Origin: an uncultured Lachnospiraceae bacterium
GTDB taxonomy: Bacteria > Bacillota > Clostridia > Lachnospirales > Lachnospiraceae
Reading direction: 5' to 3'
NCBI GenBank assembly: GCA_949893755.1
Contig: CATLCV010000002.1
Coordinates: 42,665-106,664 of the forward strand
DNA length: 64,000 bases
Shown here in pieces: positions 35,079-44,779 of the stretch. Within the stretch, counting starts at the first letter, position 1. Each line of letters opens with the position of its first letter. A program made the position numbers and the translations under genes. A model generated the notes under the pieces. It saw only the letters and a list, made by a program, of their open reading frames with translations. It did not search any database and was not told the DNA's origin.

Positions 35079-37634
35079 TTAAGGCAGCAGATATTTCTCC
35101 AGCAGCCGGATCACCTCCTGCATATCAATGGGCTTGGGAACATGGGCGTTCATGCCGCAGTCCAGGCACTTCTGCACATCATCCCGGTAGGCATCCGCGC
35201 TCATGGCAATGATCGGGATCGTGTCCGCGTCCGCCCGGTCCAGATCGCGGATTGCCCTGGCCGCCTCATATCCGGTCATTACCGGCATCCGCAGGTCCAT
35301 CAGGATCACGTCGTAATAGTGCAGCGGCGACTGCTCAAACATATCCGCGCAGATCTTGCCGTTCTCCGCCCAGTCCAGCTCAATCCCCAGATCCGAGATC
35401 AGCTCGCTTGCGATCTCCCAGTTCAGTTCATTGTCCTCCGCCAGCAGCGCCCGCTTCCCGGCAAACTCCATCACCGCGTCCGCCTGTGCCGTAATCTCTG
35501 CTTCCTTTGTAGCGGCAAGAGGCTTCAGCCCGTAGAACAGTGTAGACTTAAACAGGGGCTTCGCAAGGAATCCATAGATTCCCACGGCCTTGGCCTCTTC
35601 TTCCACCTCATTCCAGTCAAATGCCGCCAGCAGCAGGAACGGCGTCTTGTCGCCGCAGAGCTTCCGGATCTCCCGCGCCGTCTCGATCCCGTTCATTCCC
35701 GGCATGTCATAATCCAGCAGGATCGCAAAATAATTCTCTCCCTTTTCCAGACGCTTTTTCACCGCCTGGATCGCCCGCTTCCCGTTCAGCGCCCAGTCCG
35801 CCTTGATTCCGATGGCCCCCAGCGCCGCGATATCATTTTCACAGTGGATCTCGTCATCGTCCACGACCAGCAGATCCCACTCCGGGAGTTCCATCTCCCG
35901 CTCTTGGGCCATCGCCTTTTCCAGATCCACCGTCACGTGGAACGCGCTTCCCCGTCCGGGCTCGCTTTCCACCTTGATGTTGCCGCCCATGGCTTCTACG
36001 ATGTACTTGGTGATGGTCAGCCCCAGACCGGCTCCTGCCGATTTTTCAACACGGGAATGGTCTTCCCGGATAAAGGATTCGAAGATCCGCTCCTTCAATT
36101 CCCGGGTCATGCCCACGCCGTTATCCTTCACCCGCAGATGGACCCGGATAAACGCGTCTCCCCTGGGGGACGGCTCTTCCTGCAACACAAGCTGGATCCG
36201 CCCCTCCTCCTGGGTGAATTTCACCGCATTGCTCAGGAGGTTGAGCAGGATCTGGTTGATCCGCACACTGTCCCCGCATACATTTTCCACGGTCACGTCG
36301 CGCACGTAGACATCCAGCTTCTGCCGCTTCTCCTTCACCTGGGGCCGCATGATCCCCACGATATTCAGCATCACATCGTGAAGCGAAAGCTGCTCCACAT
36401 TGAGGATCAGCTCCCCGTTCTCGATCTTGGACATGTCCATGATATCATTGATCATCCCCAGCAGATGCCCGCTGGAAAATGCGATCTTTTTCAGACAATG
36501 CTGTACCTGCTGGGTATCATCGATATTGGAAATGGCAATGGTCGTCATCCCCACGATCCCGTTCATCGGAGTCCGGATGTCATGGCTCATATTGGAAAGG
36601 AATTCGCTCTTGGCCTTGCTTGCCCGCTCCGCCGCCTTCCGCGCCTCATCCAGAGAATGCATCTGCTGGCGCATCAGCCGGAAATATCCCGCAAATACAA
36701 GGAGAAGGGCCAGCACGATCAGCGCGCAGTCCGCCAGCGCCGTGAACGTCCACTGATCTCCGAAGTGGTCGATGGTCTCGTCCATCAGGTTGTAAGACAT
36801 GCCGACCAGCAGATACCATTCGGAATTGGGCAGGCGGGTGCAGTACATATGCCGCCGCTCCCCGTCCAGCGTGAACTCAATATCGTATTCCTCATTGACC
36901 TCCATGGCAGCCTGCAGTTCCTGGATAAAGGTCTCCTTTTCCATGCCCAGCACGCTGTCATAGCGTTTTCTGACCCGGTCAAAGTAATTGCCGCCGTCCA
37001 GCCCGTCGCCCCGGAAAATAAAGTCGCCGTTTTTTAATATCATATAATATTCCATGGACTCGTCGCTGATGTTCAGTGCCAGGGTCTCGCCGATGTAGCT
37101 GACCGGAAGCCCTGCCACAAGCGCGATGCTTTCCCCGCCGTCCTTCATGGGGTAAACCGCCGGCATCCCCATCAGGATCATCGTATCTCCCAGCCTGTCC
37201 GTCGCCGCAGCGATCTTGCTGTGCCCGCTGCAAAGCGACCGCATGAATGTCTCCGGGTCGGCCGGGTCGGCGTCATTGCCGTAGATCATCTCATATGTAC
37301 CGTCCTCCGCGACAAGCGCCAGACTGGTAAATTCCCGCATCCGTCCATTGTGGGACAGGTTGACGCGCATCACATCCGCATTTCCCACATTTCCCGGAGG
37401 CACGGATTCTACCAGGTCTCCCACCTGGGACAGGCGCAGTCCGATGGTCGTTCCAAAATGCTCGGCCACATGATCTCCCATCCCGGACATGTAGATCCCT
37501 CCGATATCGCTGATCGTCTCCGCACTCTTTTCCCGCATGCGCACCGCCTGGAATGTGAAAACGAAAATACACAGGATCAGCACGAAGATCAGGCTGACGA
37601 TCAGATATCGTGTATTTTTTGACTTATTCTCCAT
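35079..37634 (-). CDS. Hybrid sensor histidine kinase with two receiver domains
   Basis: A membrane helix (about 10-30) is followed by a Cache-like extracytoplasmic sensor domain to about 290 and a second helix near 310. HisKA carries the phospho-accepting His in FLSNMSHDIRTPMNGIVGM. HATPase motifs are NQILLNLLSNAVKFT, VKDNGVGM and AGLGLTITKYIVEAMGG. Two receivers follow: one with LLVVDDDE and LLDYDMPGMNG, one with LLAEDNELN and LMDLRMPVMTGYEA. No output domain is present, so it must pass the signal to another protein. The solute-binding lipoprotein downstream may present its ligand. Confidence 0.92.
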   Translation of the reverse strand: MENKSKNTRYLIVSLIFVLILCIFVFTFQAVRMREKSAETISDIGGIYMSGMGDHVAEHFGTTIGLRLSQVGDLVESVPPGNVGNADVMRVNLSHNGRMREFTSLALVAEDGTYEMIYGNDADPADPETFMRSLCSGHSKIAAATDRLGDTMILMGMPAVYPMKDGGESIALVAGLPVSYIGETLALNISDESMEYYMILKNGDFIFRGDGLDGGNYFDRVRKRYDSVLGMEKETFIQELQAAMEVNEEYDIEFTLDGERRHMYCTRLPNSEWYLLVGMSYNLMDETIDHFGDQWTFTALADCALIVLALLLVFAGYFRLMRQQMHSLDEARKAAERASKAKSEFLSNMSHDIRTPMNGIVGMTTIAISNIDDTQQVQHCLKKIAFSSGHLLGMINDIMDMSKIENGELILNVEQLSLHDVMLNIVGIMRPQVKEKRQKLDVYVRDVTVENVCGDSVRINQILLNLLSNAVKFTQEEGRIQLVLQEEPSPRGDAFIRVHLRVKDNGVGMTRELKERIFESFIREDHSRVEKSAGAGLGLTITKYIVEAMGGNIKVESEPGRGSAFHVTVDLEKAMAQEREMELPEWDLLVVDDDEIHCENDIAALGAIGIKADWALNGKRAIQAVKKRLEKGENYFAILLDYDMPGMNGIETAREIRKLCGDKTPFLLLAAFDWNEVEEEAKAVGIYGFLAKPLFKSTLFYGLKPLAATKEAEITAQADAVMEFAGKRALLAEDNELNWEIASELISDLGIELDWAENGKICADMFEQSPLHYYDVILMDLRMPVMTGYEAARAIRDLDRADADTIPIIAMSADAYRDDVQKCLDCGMNAHVPKPIDMQEVIRLLEKYLLP

Positions 37635-37731
37635 TTCCTTAGATCCTCCCGGATTTTCTCTCTAATCAGATGTTCCCATACTACTTATAATATCACTTTT
37701 TTCCCTGTACGTGAAGTGTGAATGTGAATAC

Positions 37732-37769
37732 CGTCAAATAAAAAAAGAAAAACCTGTCTTTATTTGACG
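37732..37769. promoter_or_regulatory. Inverted repeat between the hybrid kinase and the MerR-like gene
   Basis: Perfect 11-bp arms CGTCAAATAAA (37732-37742) and TTTATTTGACG (37759-37769) flank a 16-bp spacer in the divergent region. It is a candidate operator or upstream terminator. Confidence 0.5.
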
Positions 37770-37800
37770 AACGCTTTTTTTCATCCCCTGCTGTTCCATA

Positions 37801-37809
37801 TGGTATAAT
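37801..37809 (+). promoter_or_regulatory. Extended -10 promoter of the MerR-like gene
   Basis: TGGTATAAT combines TATAAT with the TGn extension; no good -35 is seen at the right distance. It lies 88 nt before the gene. Confidence 0.5.
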
Positions 37810-37896
37810 AGGGGGCGAAAGCAGGTGGACAGGCTTAAGAATCTCTTTGTGCCTGATTCCGAAAGTGTATCATAATCCTAAGGAGGTATCATATAT

Positions 37897-38907
37897 ATGG
37901 GCGAGGTCAGGTACATGATTTCTGAGGCGGCCAAAAAGCTCCAGGTAGAATCCCACGTTCTCCGCTACTGGGAAGACGAGCTGGGGCTGGAGATCGGCCG
38001 CACTGACATGGGACATCGATGCTATACGGAAGATGACATACAGCTTTTTCTTTGTATCCAGAAACTGAAGAATGAGGGAATGCTCCTGCGTGATCTGAAA
38101 TTTATGATTCCCGAATTAACTGCAGCCCGGAAGCGGCTGAACGCCGCCAGGACGGAAGACGCAGAGGAAGACGTGGCCGGAGGCGTGGACGGAGGCGTGG
38201 ACGGCGGGAGTTCAACGGCGGAAGCGGGCAAGGCGGAAGGCGGGAGTTCAACGGCGGAAGCGAGCAAGGCGGACGGCGGGCAAGCCAGTGATGCAGGCGG
38301 TAAGACAAACGTCATGCAGGCGAATGGTTCGGACAGCAAGGCAGACGACGTACATACCGGCAATGCAGGCAGCAAGGCAAATGGCAGAACCGGGGATATA
38401 CAGACTGGCGTAACAGGCAGTACCCAGAATGGAATGCAGGCCGGCGGAACAGACAGTACCCAGAATGGAATGCAGACCGGCGGAACAGGCAGCAAATCAG
38501 GTGATATACAGACCGCCGGGGCAGACAGCAGAACCGATGATATACGCGCCGGCGAGGCAGACAGCGCGGCAGATGGTGTGCAGGGATTGGTCTCCCTGGC
38601 TTCCGCTCATCCGGCCGCTCCGGAGGCCGATGTGATCCAGGTAACGCAGTTGGAACAGGTGCGCTCTCTGATCGGGGATGTACTGACCGATGTGGTTTCC
38701 GCAAACAACGAAACATTGAAAAAAGACATCAGCCGCAAGGTCACTTCTGATGTCATCCGCGAAATGGATTTTCTTTTCCAGGCAAACGAGCGCCGGGAGG
38801 AAGAGCATTACCGGAAACTGGACGTGCTCATACGCCAGCAGCAGGCCGGACGGCGGGAAGCCGCCAGGGAAACCCCGCTGGGAAAATTGAAGAAGCTGCT
38901 TACATAA
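37897..38907 (+). CDS. MerR-type DNA-binding protein with repetitive linker
   Basis: Residues 1-75 form a MerR-like winged helix (YMISEAAKKLQVESHVLRYWEDELGLEIGRTDMGHRCYTEDDIQLF). A long low-complexity linker (about 85-230) consists of repeats such as GGSSTAEA.KA and TQNGMQ.GGT(D/G)S. The C-terminus (about 245-336) is helical and charged, ending in TPLGKLKKLL. The frame is kept throughout, so it is expressed as one protein. It is convergent with dnaB and upstream of replication genes. It resembles RacA-like MerR/coiled-coil proteins in layout, but no function can be assigned. AAGGAGG precedes the start. Confidence 0.8.
   Translation: MGEVRYMISEAAKKLQVESHVLRYWEDELGLEIGRTDMGHRCYTEDDIQLFLCIQKLKNEGMLLRDLKFMIPELTAARKRLNAARTEDAEEDVAGGVDGGVDGGSSTAEAGKAEGGSSTAEASKADGGQASDAGGKTNVMQANGSDSKADDVHTGNAGSKANGRTGDIQTGVTGSTQNGMQAGGTDSTQNGMQTGGTGSKSGDIQTAGADSRTDDIRAGEADSAADGVQGLVSLASAHPAAPEADVIQVTQLEQVRSLIGDVLTDVVSANNETLKKDISRKVTSDVIREMDFLFQANERREEEHYRKLDVLIRQQQAGRREAARETPLGKLKKLLT
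38200..38560. repeat. Degenerate coding tandem repeats in the MerR-like gene
   Basis: A duplicated unit GGSSTAEA.KA.GG is followed by several 13- to 15-residue units around CAGAATGGAATGCAG and GGCAGC. Periods are multiples of three, so length changes would keep the frame. It is a likely variable-number repeat. Confidence 0.6.
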
Positions 38908-38910
38908 AGA

Positions 38911-38936
38911 ACTGCCCCGTGCTTTTGGGACAGTTC
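38911..38936. terminator. Weak hairpin between convergent MerR-like and dnaB genes
   Basis: Arms AACTGCCC and GGGACAGTT pair with bulges in the 72-nt convergent gap. No long T-run follows on either strand. Confidence 0.3.
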
Positions 38937-38979
38937 CTCAGGGACATGCAAAATGATACGATTCTTTTTGCCCTGTTCC

Positions 38980-40323
38980 TTACTGCGGCTGCCGCTCTTC
39001 ATTTCCAAATCGTGTATACTGCGGCATCCATGCCAGCCGAATGGTCCCGATGGGGCCGTTCCTCTGCTTGGCAATGATAATCTCCGCGATGTTCTTATCC
39101 TCGGAATCGTGGTTGTAATAATCATCCCTGTAAATAAACATACACACGTCAGCGTCCTGCTCGATGGCCCCTGACTCACGCAGGTCGGAAAGCATGGGAC
39201 GCTTATCGTTTCGGGATTCCACCGCACGGCTCAGCTGGGACAGCGCGATGACCGGCACGTTCAGCTCCCTTGCCAGCCCCTTTAGGGAACGGGAGATCTC
39301 TGAAATCTCCTGCTGGCGGCTCTCGTTGCTCCTCTTGCTGCTCCCGCTCATCAGCTGCAGATAATCGATGATGACCAGGTCCAGGTTCTGTTCCAGCTTG
39401 AATTTCCGGCATTTGGAGCGCATCTCGGCGATGGAGATTCCGGAGGTATCGTCTATGATCAGCCTGGATTTTCCGATGATCCCGGCGCCCTCGATCAGCT
39501 TTTCCCAGTCCGTATCCTTCAGATTTCCGGTACGCAGAAGCTGCGCGTCCACGTGGGATTCCAGGGAAAACAGACGGTTCACCAGCTGCTCCTTGGACAT
39601 TTCCAGACTGAACACGGCCACCGAAAGATTCTGCCGAAACGCCACATGCTGCGCGATATTCAGCACAAACGCGGTCTTTCCCATAGACGGTCTGGCCGCG
39701 ATCAGGATCAGGTCCGACCGCTGCAGGCCCGACAGCTTATAATCCAGGTCGATAAACCCGGTCGGGATGCCGGTTACGGTCCCTCTTGTTTTGGACGCCC
39801 TCTCAATGACCTCCAGGGCATTGAGCACGACCTGCTTGATGGGCACAAAGTCCTGGAAATTGCCCCGCTCCACCAACTCAAATACCCGCTTCTCCGTCAT
39901 TTCCAGGATTTCCTCCAGGGGACGGTTTTCCAGGTAGCAGGTGTTGGCGATCTCCTCATTGAGCTTGATCAGCCTGCGCAGGGTTGCCTTTTCCTTGATG
40001 ATCTGCGCGTAGACCTTTGCGTTTGCCGAGGTCTGAAAAGCTGCCAGGATATCCTTCGCAAACTCCAGGCTGCTGACCTCCGGCGGAACATTCTTCTCTT
40101 TCAGGTGCTCCTGCAGTGTGATCAGGTCCACCGGCTTTCCCATATGAAATAATTCTGCCATAGCGTCAAACAGGATGCCATATGCAGTCTGATAGAAGTC
40201 CTCCCCTGTGAGGATCTCCGTTGTCTCCAAAATGGCATCCTTATTCATCAGCATCGCCCCGATGACCGCGGACTCCGCTTCTGTGCTATGAGGCAGGATC
40301 CGTTTGATTACCGCCTCTTCCAT
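38980..40323 (-). CDS. dnaB: Replicative DNA helicase DnaB
   Basis: The 447 residues have the N-terminal primase-interaction domain (LPHSTEAESAVIGAML) and a RecA-like helicase domain: Walker A ARPSMGKTAFVLN, Walker B LVIIDYLQLMSG, and SLKGLARELNVPVIALSQLSR. It is the hexameric helicase that opens the fork. GAGGAG precedes ATG 40323. It lies directly downstream of rplI, the standard order in Clostridia. Confidence 0.97.
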   Translation of the reverse strand: MEEAVIKRILPHSTEAESAVIGAMLMNKDAILETTEILTGEDFYQTAYGILFDAMAELFHMGKPVDLITLQEHLKEKNVPPEVSSLEFAKDILAAFQTSANAKVYAQIIKEKATLRRLIKLNEEIANTCYLENRPLEEILEMTEKRVFELVERGNFQDFVPIKQVVLNALEVIERASKTRGTVTGIPTGFIDLDYKLSGLQRSDLILIAARPSMGKTAFVLNIAQHVAFRQNLSVAVFSLEMSKEQLVNRLFSLESHVDAQLLRTGNLKDTDWEKLIEGAGIIGKSRLIIDDTSGISIAEMRSKCRKFKLEQNLDLVIIDYLQLMSGSSKRSNESRQQEISEISRSLKGLARELNVPVIALSQLSRAVESRNDKRPMLSDLRESGAIEQDADVCMFIYRDDYYNHDSEDKNIAEIIIAKQRNGPIGTIRLAWMPQYTRFGNEERQPQ

Positions 40324-40437
40324 CTGTTTTTACTCCTCATCATCCATATCTGTTCCGTGTCCCGCAAATGCACCCGCGGTCTGCGCTGGATGTCCTCTTT
40401 TCCATCAGGCTCCGTTTACCGGAACATACGCTTATGC

Positions 40438-40893
40438 TTATTCTTCCCCGATCTCTACCTTCAATTCCGCAGTCACTTCCGGGTGCAGCTTCACCGGAAC
40501 CATGTGTGTTCCCAGTGTTTTCAGCGTTTCCTTGAGCTGGATCTTCTTTTTGTCCACGTCCAGGCCCATCTGGTCCTTGACCGCGGCAGCGATCTCCTTT
40601 GCGGACACGGAGCCAAATGCCTTTCCGCCTTCGCCCACCTTGATCTTAAGCGCGACCTGTCCGGCTTTCAGTTCCCCGGCCAGCTTTTCAGCAGCCTCCT
40701 TGTTCTCCTTGGCGATCTTTTCCTCATTGCTCTTCTTCAGCTTCAGGTCATTCATGTTTCTGCTGTTCGCTTCCACGCCCAGCTTCTTCGGAATGATGAA
40801 ATTCCTTGCGTAGCCGTCATTGACATTTACAATTTCTCCCTCTTTTCCGAGAGACTTTACATCCTGCAGTAAAATAACTTTCATAGTATACAA
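40438..40893 (-). CDS. rplI: 50S ribosomal protein L9
   Basis: At 151 residues it has L9 length. The N-terminal rRNA-binding domain KVILLQDVKSLGKEGEIVNVNDGYARNFIIPKKLG is canonical. A long helix and a C-terminal domain (GKAFGSVSAKEIAAAVKDQMG) follow. AAAAGGAG precedes the start. It belongs to the gdpP-rplI-dnaB block. Confidence 0.97.
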   Translation of the reverse strand: MYTMKVILLQDVKSLGKEGEIVNVNDGYARNFIIPKKLGVEANSRNMNDLKLKKSNEEKIAKENKEAAEKLAGELKAGQVALKIKVGEGGKAFGSVSAKEIAAAVKDQMGLDVDKKKIQLKETLKTLGTHMVPVKLHPEVTAELKVEIGEE

Positions 40894-40914
40894 CTCCTTT
40901 TATTCTCTATATCC

Positions 40915-40977
40915 ATACCCGAGGGCATCCCATTATGGCCATTCGGCCGTTTCATAAGGTAATACCCGAGGGCATCC
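40915..40977. repeat. 16-bp direct repeat between gdpP and rplI
   Basis: ATACCCGAGGGCATCC occurs at 40915-40930 and 40962-40977; each copy contains the small palindrome CCCGAGGG. It looks like a local duplication. Confidence 0.6.
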
Positions 40978-41005
40978 TGCTGTTCTGAACAGCAGACTAT
41001 CTTTA

Positions 41006-43048
41006 TTAAATATCCCCGGCCTCGATCATCTGGTCGATGGTCTCCTTCAATCTGCGGATCGCTTCCTGCACGTCCGTATGGTCAAACTGCGCGCCTGCCG
41101 CATTGATATGCCCGCCGCCGCCCAGCTTTTCCGCAATGATCTGGACATTGACCTCGTCGATGGAACGGGCGCTGAGGTAAATTCTTCCATTATAGATGGT
41201 AAGTACAAAGGACGCCTTGATCCCGCTGATATCCAGCAGCTCGTTGGCCGCCTGCGCTCCCAGAACCGTGGGGCTGTCGATATCGCCCGGGCACTCCGCA
41301 ATGGCATACTCGCTGCGGTAGACCTCGGCCATACGCACGGTCTCGGCCTTCGCGCGGTAGGACTCCATGTCGTCCCGGAACATCTTTCTCACACGCGTGA
41401 TATCCGCGCCGCACCTTCTTAAAAATGCCGCCGCCTCAAAGGTCCTGACTCCGGTCCGGTTCATAAAGTTCCGGGTGTCGATCATGATCCCGGCGTACAG
41501 GCAGTCCGCCTCTACCGACGGGATGCGCAGGTCATCCACGATATACTGCAGCACCTCCGCCACCATTTCACAGGTAGATGAGGAATAAGGCTCTACATAG
41601 GAGAGCACCGCGTTTTCGATGACCATGCTGCCCTGCCGGTGGTGGTCCAGTACGGCAATGGTCTTGGACTGCTTGAGCAGCTCCGGACACTCCGTCATGG
41701 GCGGCTTGTTGGTATCCACCACCACCACCATGGAATTTTCATTGATCCGGTCCAGCGCCCTGTCCGGCGTCAGGAAAATGTCGCTCTCATAAGCGGAGCT
41801 GTCCAAAATCTCATCATACAGCGGCCGGATGGAATTGGAAACCTCCTCCAGCACCACATGTGCCTTCTTGCCCAGCTCCTTCGCCGCACGGTAGATCCCC
41901 ATGCAGGCGCCCAGACTGTCGGCATCCGCCAGCCGGTGTCCCATGACAAAGATCTGGTCCTTGGCCACAATAAACTCCCGCAGCGCCTCCGCCTTGACCC
42001 GGGCCTTGACCCGCGTATTCTTGGAGGTCTGCTCCTTCTTTCCGCCGTAATATTTTAACCCGTGGCAGTCCTTCACTACCGCCTGATCGCCGCCCCTGGC
42101 CAGCGCCAGGTCGATCGCCATGCGGGCATAGTCGTAGCTCTGGGCATAGGTAGATGTATTCACGCCCAGGCCGATACTCAGCGTGGCTGAACGCGCATTG
42201 CCGATGTTCACCTGCTTCACATCCTCCAGCAGAGAAAACCGGTCCGCTTCAAACTTCTGATAAGCTTCCTTTTTGATGACGATAAAGTACTTGTCCTTTT
42301 CCATTTTCTTCACAAGTCCGTCGGCATCGTTGATATATTTGTTGATCTTGCGGTCGATCAGCGCCACCAGAAGGGACTGGCGCACCTCCTCCACGCTGTC
42401 CATGATCTCATCATAATTGTCGATGTAGATCAGGCCGGCGATCATCCGCTGATTGTCGATCTCCCGCAGATTGGCATTCAATTCCGTCACGTCGGTCATA
42501 TAGATGACCACAAAAAATTCCTTGTCCCTGGGAATGTGCAGCACATCCTCCGTCTCGCTGAAGCCTTCCATGGAAACCTTGCTGAGATGGACCTGATAAT
42601 CCCGCCCGTTATGCTGGATCTCCAGCTCCACATTCTCCTCATCTCCCGGAAATACGCTTCGGCTGATCTCCGGGATCAGCTTGTTCAGATACCGCTCCCG
42701 CCGCCTGCCGCAGAATTCCTCCTCAAACCGGTCGTTCTTCCACACGATCCGACCGTCCTCCATCAGAATGGCGTAGGGAATGGCAAGCTCCCGCAGAAGG
42801 GTATTCTGTATCCCCTTATACTGGGTCGAGAACTGGATCATATCGGCCAGGATCAAAGAACGGTTGTGGAAATACAGGATGCCGACGATCGCCGCATAGA
42901 TGATGACGAACACGGACATCATCCCGGCCGCCTGCCTGTCGATCCGATACATCCAGATGTTCATTGCGATCAAAAGCACCGTCATGATGAGCGGCCATCG
43001 CATATACATCTTTAACTGTCCCTTCAAACGCACATCTTTCTTTTTCAT
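41006..43048 (-). CDS. gdpP: Cyclic-di-AMP phosphodiesterase GdpP
   Basis: The 680 residues show the GdpP order: two N-terminal membrane helices, a PAS-like domain, a degenerate GGDEF domain (about 190-320) and a DHH/DHHA1 phosphodiesterase. Key motifs are VMGHRLADADSLGACMG, VVVDTNKPP, VLDHHRQGS and GGGGHINAAGAQF. It hydrolyses c-di-AMP and so affects osmotic and cell-wall homeostasis. It precedes rplI by 112 nt in the same direction. Confidence 0.95.
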   Translation of the reverse strand: MKKKDVRLKGQLKMYMRWPLIMTVLLIAMNIWMYRIDRQAAGMMSVFVIIYAAIVGILYFHNRSLILADMIQFSTQYKGIQNTLLRELAIPYAILMEDGRIVWKNDRFEEEFCGRRRERYLNKLIPEISRSVFPGDEENVELEIQHNGRDYQVHLSKVSMEGFSETEDVLHIPRDKEFFVVIYMTDVTELNANLREIDNQRMIAGLIYIDNYDEIMDSVEEVRQSLLVALIDRKINKYINDADGLVKKMEKDKYFIVIKKEAYQKFEADRFSLLEDVKQVNIGNARSATLSIGLGVNTSTYAQSYDYARMAIDLALARGGDQAVVKDCHGLKYYGGKKEQTSKNTRVKARVKAEALREFIVAKDQIFVMGHRLADADSLGACMGIYRAAKELGKKAHVVLEEVSNSIRPLYDEILDSSAYESDIFLTPDRALDRINENSMVVVVDTNKPPMTECPELLKQSKTIAVLDHHRQGSMVIENAVLSYVEPYSSSTCEMVAEVLQYIVDDLRIPSVEADCLYAGIMIDTRNFMNRTGVRTFEAAAFLRRCGADITRVRKMFRDDMESYRAKAETVRMAEVYRSEYAIAECPGDIDSPTVLGAQAANELLDISGIKASFVLTIYNGRIYLSARSIDEVNVQIIAEKLGGGGHINAAGAQFDHTDVQEAIRRLKETIDQMIEAGDI

Positions 43049-43392
43049 GTTTTTTTCCTCTTCACCTCATCGGACCGTATCCTCTGCAGCGCCCCCGATG
43101 ACCTGGGATCGCCTGCCCTGACACGTCCGCCCCTCCCGGGCATGTATGTACAGATACAGCATGCCCTGCGGAAAACACCCTGCCGGATCAAACCTCCTGC
43201 CCTGCCGGAAAGCAGCGCCGGATGGCTTTTCCGGTCACTAACATGTCTAGTATATCACCTTTTTTGAAATTAATCCACTATAATCTGAATCTGCGCCGGG
43301 AGGGAATACAAAATGTGGGATAACGATTCTGAACGGCTACGTATTTATCATAAAAAAATGAGCGTCCCGGCGCACACCCGCGCCGGAAAAAG
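43049..43392. other. Intergenic region upstream of gdpP
   Basis: A TATACT box on the minus strand (43249-43254) with a poor -35 may be the gdpP promoter. A GC-rich hairpin (CCGGCG/GCGCCGG near 43364-43387) lies next to the rpsR terminator. Nothing else is recognised. Confidence 0.4.
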
Positions 43393-43437
43393 AAAAAAAC
43401 TGCCGCACCGGAATCCTCTGAATCCCCGGTACGGCAG
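43393..43437 (-). terminator. Terminator of the rpsF-ssb-rpsR operon
   Basis: Arms CTGCCGCACCGG and CCGGTACGGCAG with one mismatch are followed on the minus strand by GTTTTTTTC. Confidence 0.88.
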
Positions 43438-43459
43438 CTCATTTACATGTCTTTTTTTA

Positions 43460-43726
43460 TTAATCCTGAACGTAAGGCATCAGAGCGATGTGTCTTGCTC
43501 TCTTGATCGCTACGGTAAGCGCTCTCTGATGCTTTGCACAGTTGCCTGTGATTCTTCTCGGAAGGATCTTTCCTCTCTCAGAGATGTACTTCTTCAGCTT
43601 TGCCACGTCTTTGTAATCAATCTCGTTATTTTCTTTTCCGCAGAATACGCATACTTTTTTCCTTCTGCGTACAGGGCCTCTTCTCTTGAAGCCGCCCTCC
43701 GGTCTGCTTCCCTTTTCGTAAGCCAT
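43460..43726 (-). CDS. rpsR: 30S ribosomal protein S18
   Basis: The 88 residues include the S18 core: [62 protein letters not shown] in full family order. The CVFC...C arrangement suggests the zinc-binding form. It is the last gene of the rpsF-ssb-rpsR operon, before a strong terminator. Confidence 0.97.
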   Translation of the reverse strand: MAYEKGSRPEGGFKRRGPVRRRKKVCVFCGKENNEIDYKDVAKLKKYISERGKILPRRITGNCAKHQRALTVAIKRARHIALMPYVQD

Positions 43727-43830
43727 CTTCCTTTACCTCCTGAATTTATGATTCACCCATCAAAGCTCTCAGAAATGAAAATGGACTTTTGACAGTCGAA
43801 TCATTTATAGCCTCCGCATGGAATGCCGTT

Positions 43831-44301
43831 TTAACTAAACGGCAGTTCCTCATCTATCCCGTCCGGGATGTTCATGAAGCCATCACCCACATCTGCTGCC
43901 GGCGACGGTGCCGGCTGCTGGTAGTTGTTCTGCTGCTGATAAGAATTCTGCTGATAGGCACTGCGGTTCGCTTCAAACTCAGACTTGCTCTCCGCAAACT
44001 CCTGATCCTCTACGATCACTTCTGTCGTGTACACCTTCACGCCGTCCTTATTCGTGTAGCTTCCGGTCTGGATCCGTCCGGAAATGGCTACGCGCATTCC
44101 CTGGCGGAAATACTTCTCCGCGAACTCCGCGGAGCGTCCGAAGATCACACACGGAATAAAATCAGCGGTGGGCTCGTTGTCCCTCTTGAACCTGCGGTCT
44201 ACGGCAATCGTATATCTTGCTACTGCAGTTGCGCTGTCACCCTGTGAATATCTGACTTCGGGGTCCCTTGTCAGGCGACCCACCAAAACTACTTTATTCA
44301 T
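43831..44301 (-). CDS. ssb: Single-stranded DNA-binding protein
   Basis: The 156 residues begin with the OB fold (MNKVVLVGRLTRDPEVRYSQG, FIPCVIFGRSAEFAEKYFRQGMRVAISGRIQTGSY). A Gln/Asn-rich linker and the acidic partner-binding tip EELPFS follow. It coats single-stranded DNA during replication and repair. It lies between rpsF and rpsR in the conserved bacterial operon. Confidence 0.97.
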   Translation of the reverse strand: MNKVVLVGRLTRDPEVRYSQGDSATAVARYTIAVDRRFKRDNEPTADFIPCVIFGRSAEFAEKYFRQGMRVAISGRIQTGSYTNKDGVKVYTTEVIVEDQEFAESKSEFEANRSAYQQNSYQQQNNYQQPAPSPAADVGDGFMNIPDGIDEELPFS

Positions 44302-44316
44302 ATATACCTCTTTCTT

Positions 44317-44604
44317 TTATGCCTCCTGCTTCACGCATAAATATCTGAGCACGTTATCCATGATACGGATACGCTGTTCCACTTCACCCGGAACAGCCGC
44401 GTCAGACTCGAAGTGTACAAAGTAGTAGTATCCTTCTTTCATCTTCTGAATCTCATAAGCAAATCTTCTCTTGCCCCATTCGTCAACGTCTGTTACATTG
44501 CCGCCGAAACGGGTGATCAATGCTTTTACCTTCTCTACTACTTCTGCTCTTGCATCGTCTTCGAGCTTTGCGCTGACAACAACGGCTAACTCATACTTGT
44601 TCAT
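44317..44604 (-). CDS. rpsF: 30S ribosomal protein S6
   Basis: The 95 residues match S6: MNKYELAVVVSAKLEDDARAEVVEKVKALI at the start, then DEWGKRRFAYEIQKMKEGYYYFVHFES. S6 pairs with S18 in the small subunit, which explains their shared operon. A promoter lies at 44780-44808. Confidence 0.97.
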   Translation of the reverse strand: MNKYELAVVVSAKLEDDARAEVVEKVKALITRFGGNVTDVDEWGKRRFAYEIQKMKEGYYYFVHFESDAAVPGEVEQRIRIMDNVLRYLCVKQEA

Positions 44605-44779
44605 GTGTCCTGCACCTCCTTCTGGTCTCTGGCCCCCGCCTGCCCGGGAGCAAGGAATATAATTGTCTGTCAGATGTCAGATCTGCAAAACCTGACACTG
44701 CTGTTCAGTACAACGGCCGATCCTGTTGTCTGCCGTACCCAAACAGCTGTAAACCAATGTGTATGTCACACAGATACTT

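Noticed and set aside
35142..37037. 631-codon plus-strand frame
   Set aside because: It is antisense to the hybrid histidine kinase; it has His/Pro/Arg-rich composition and no start signal.
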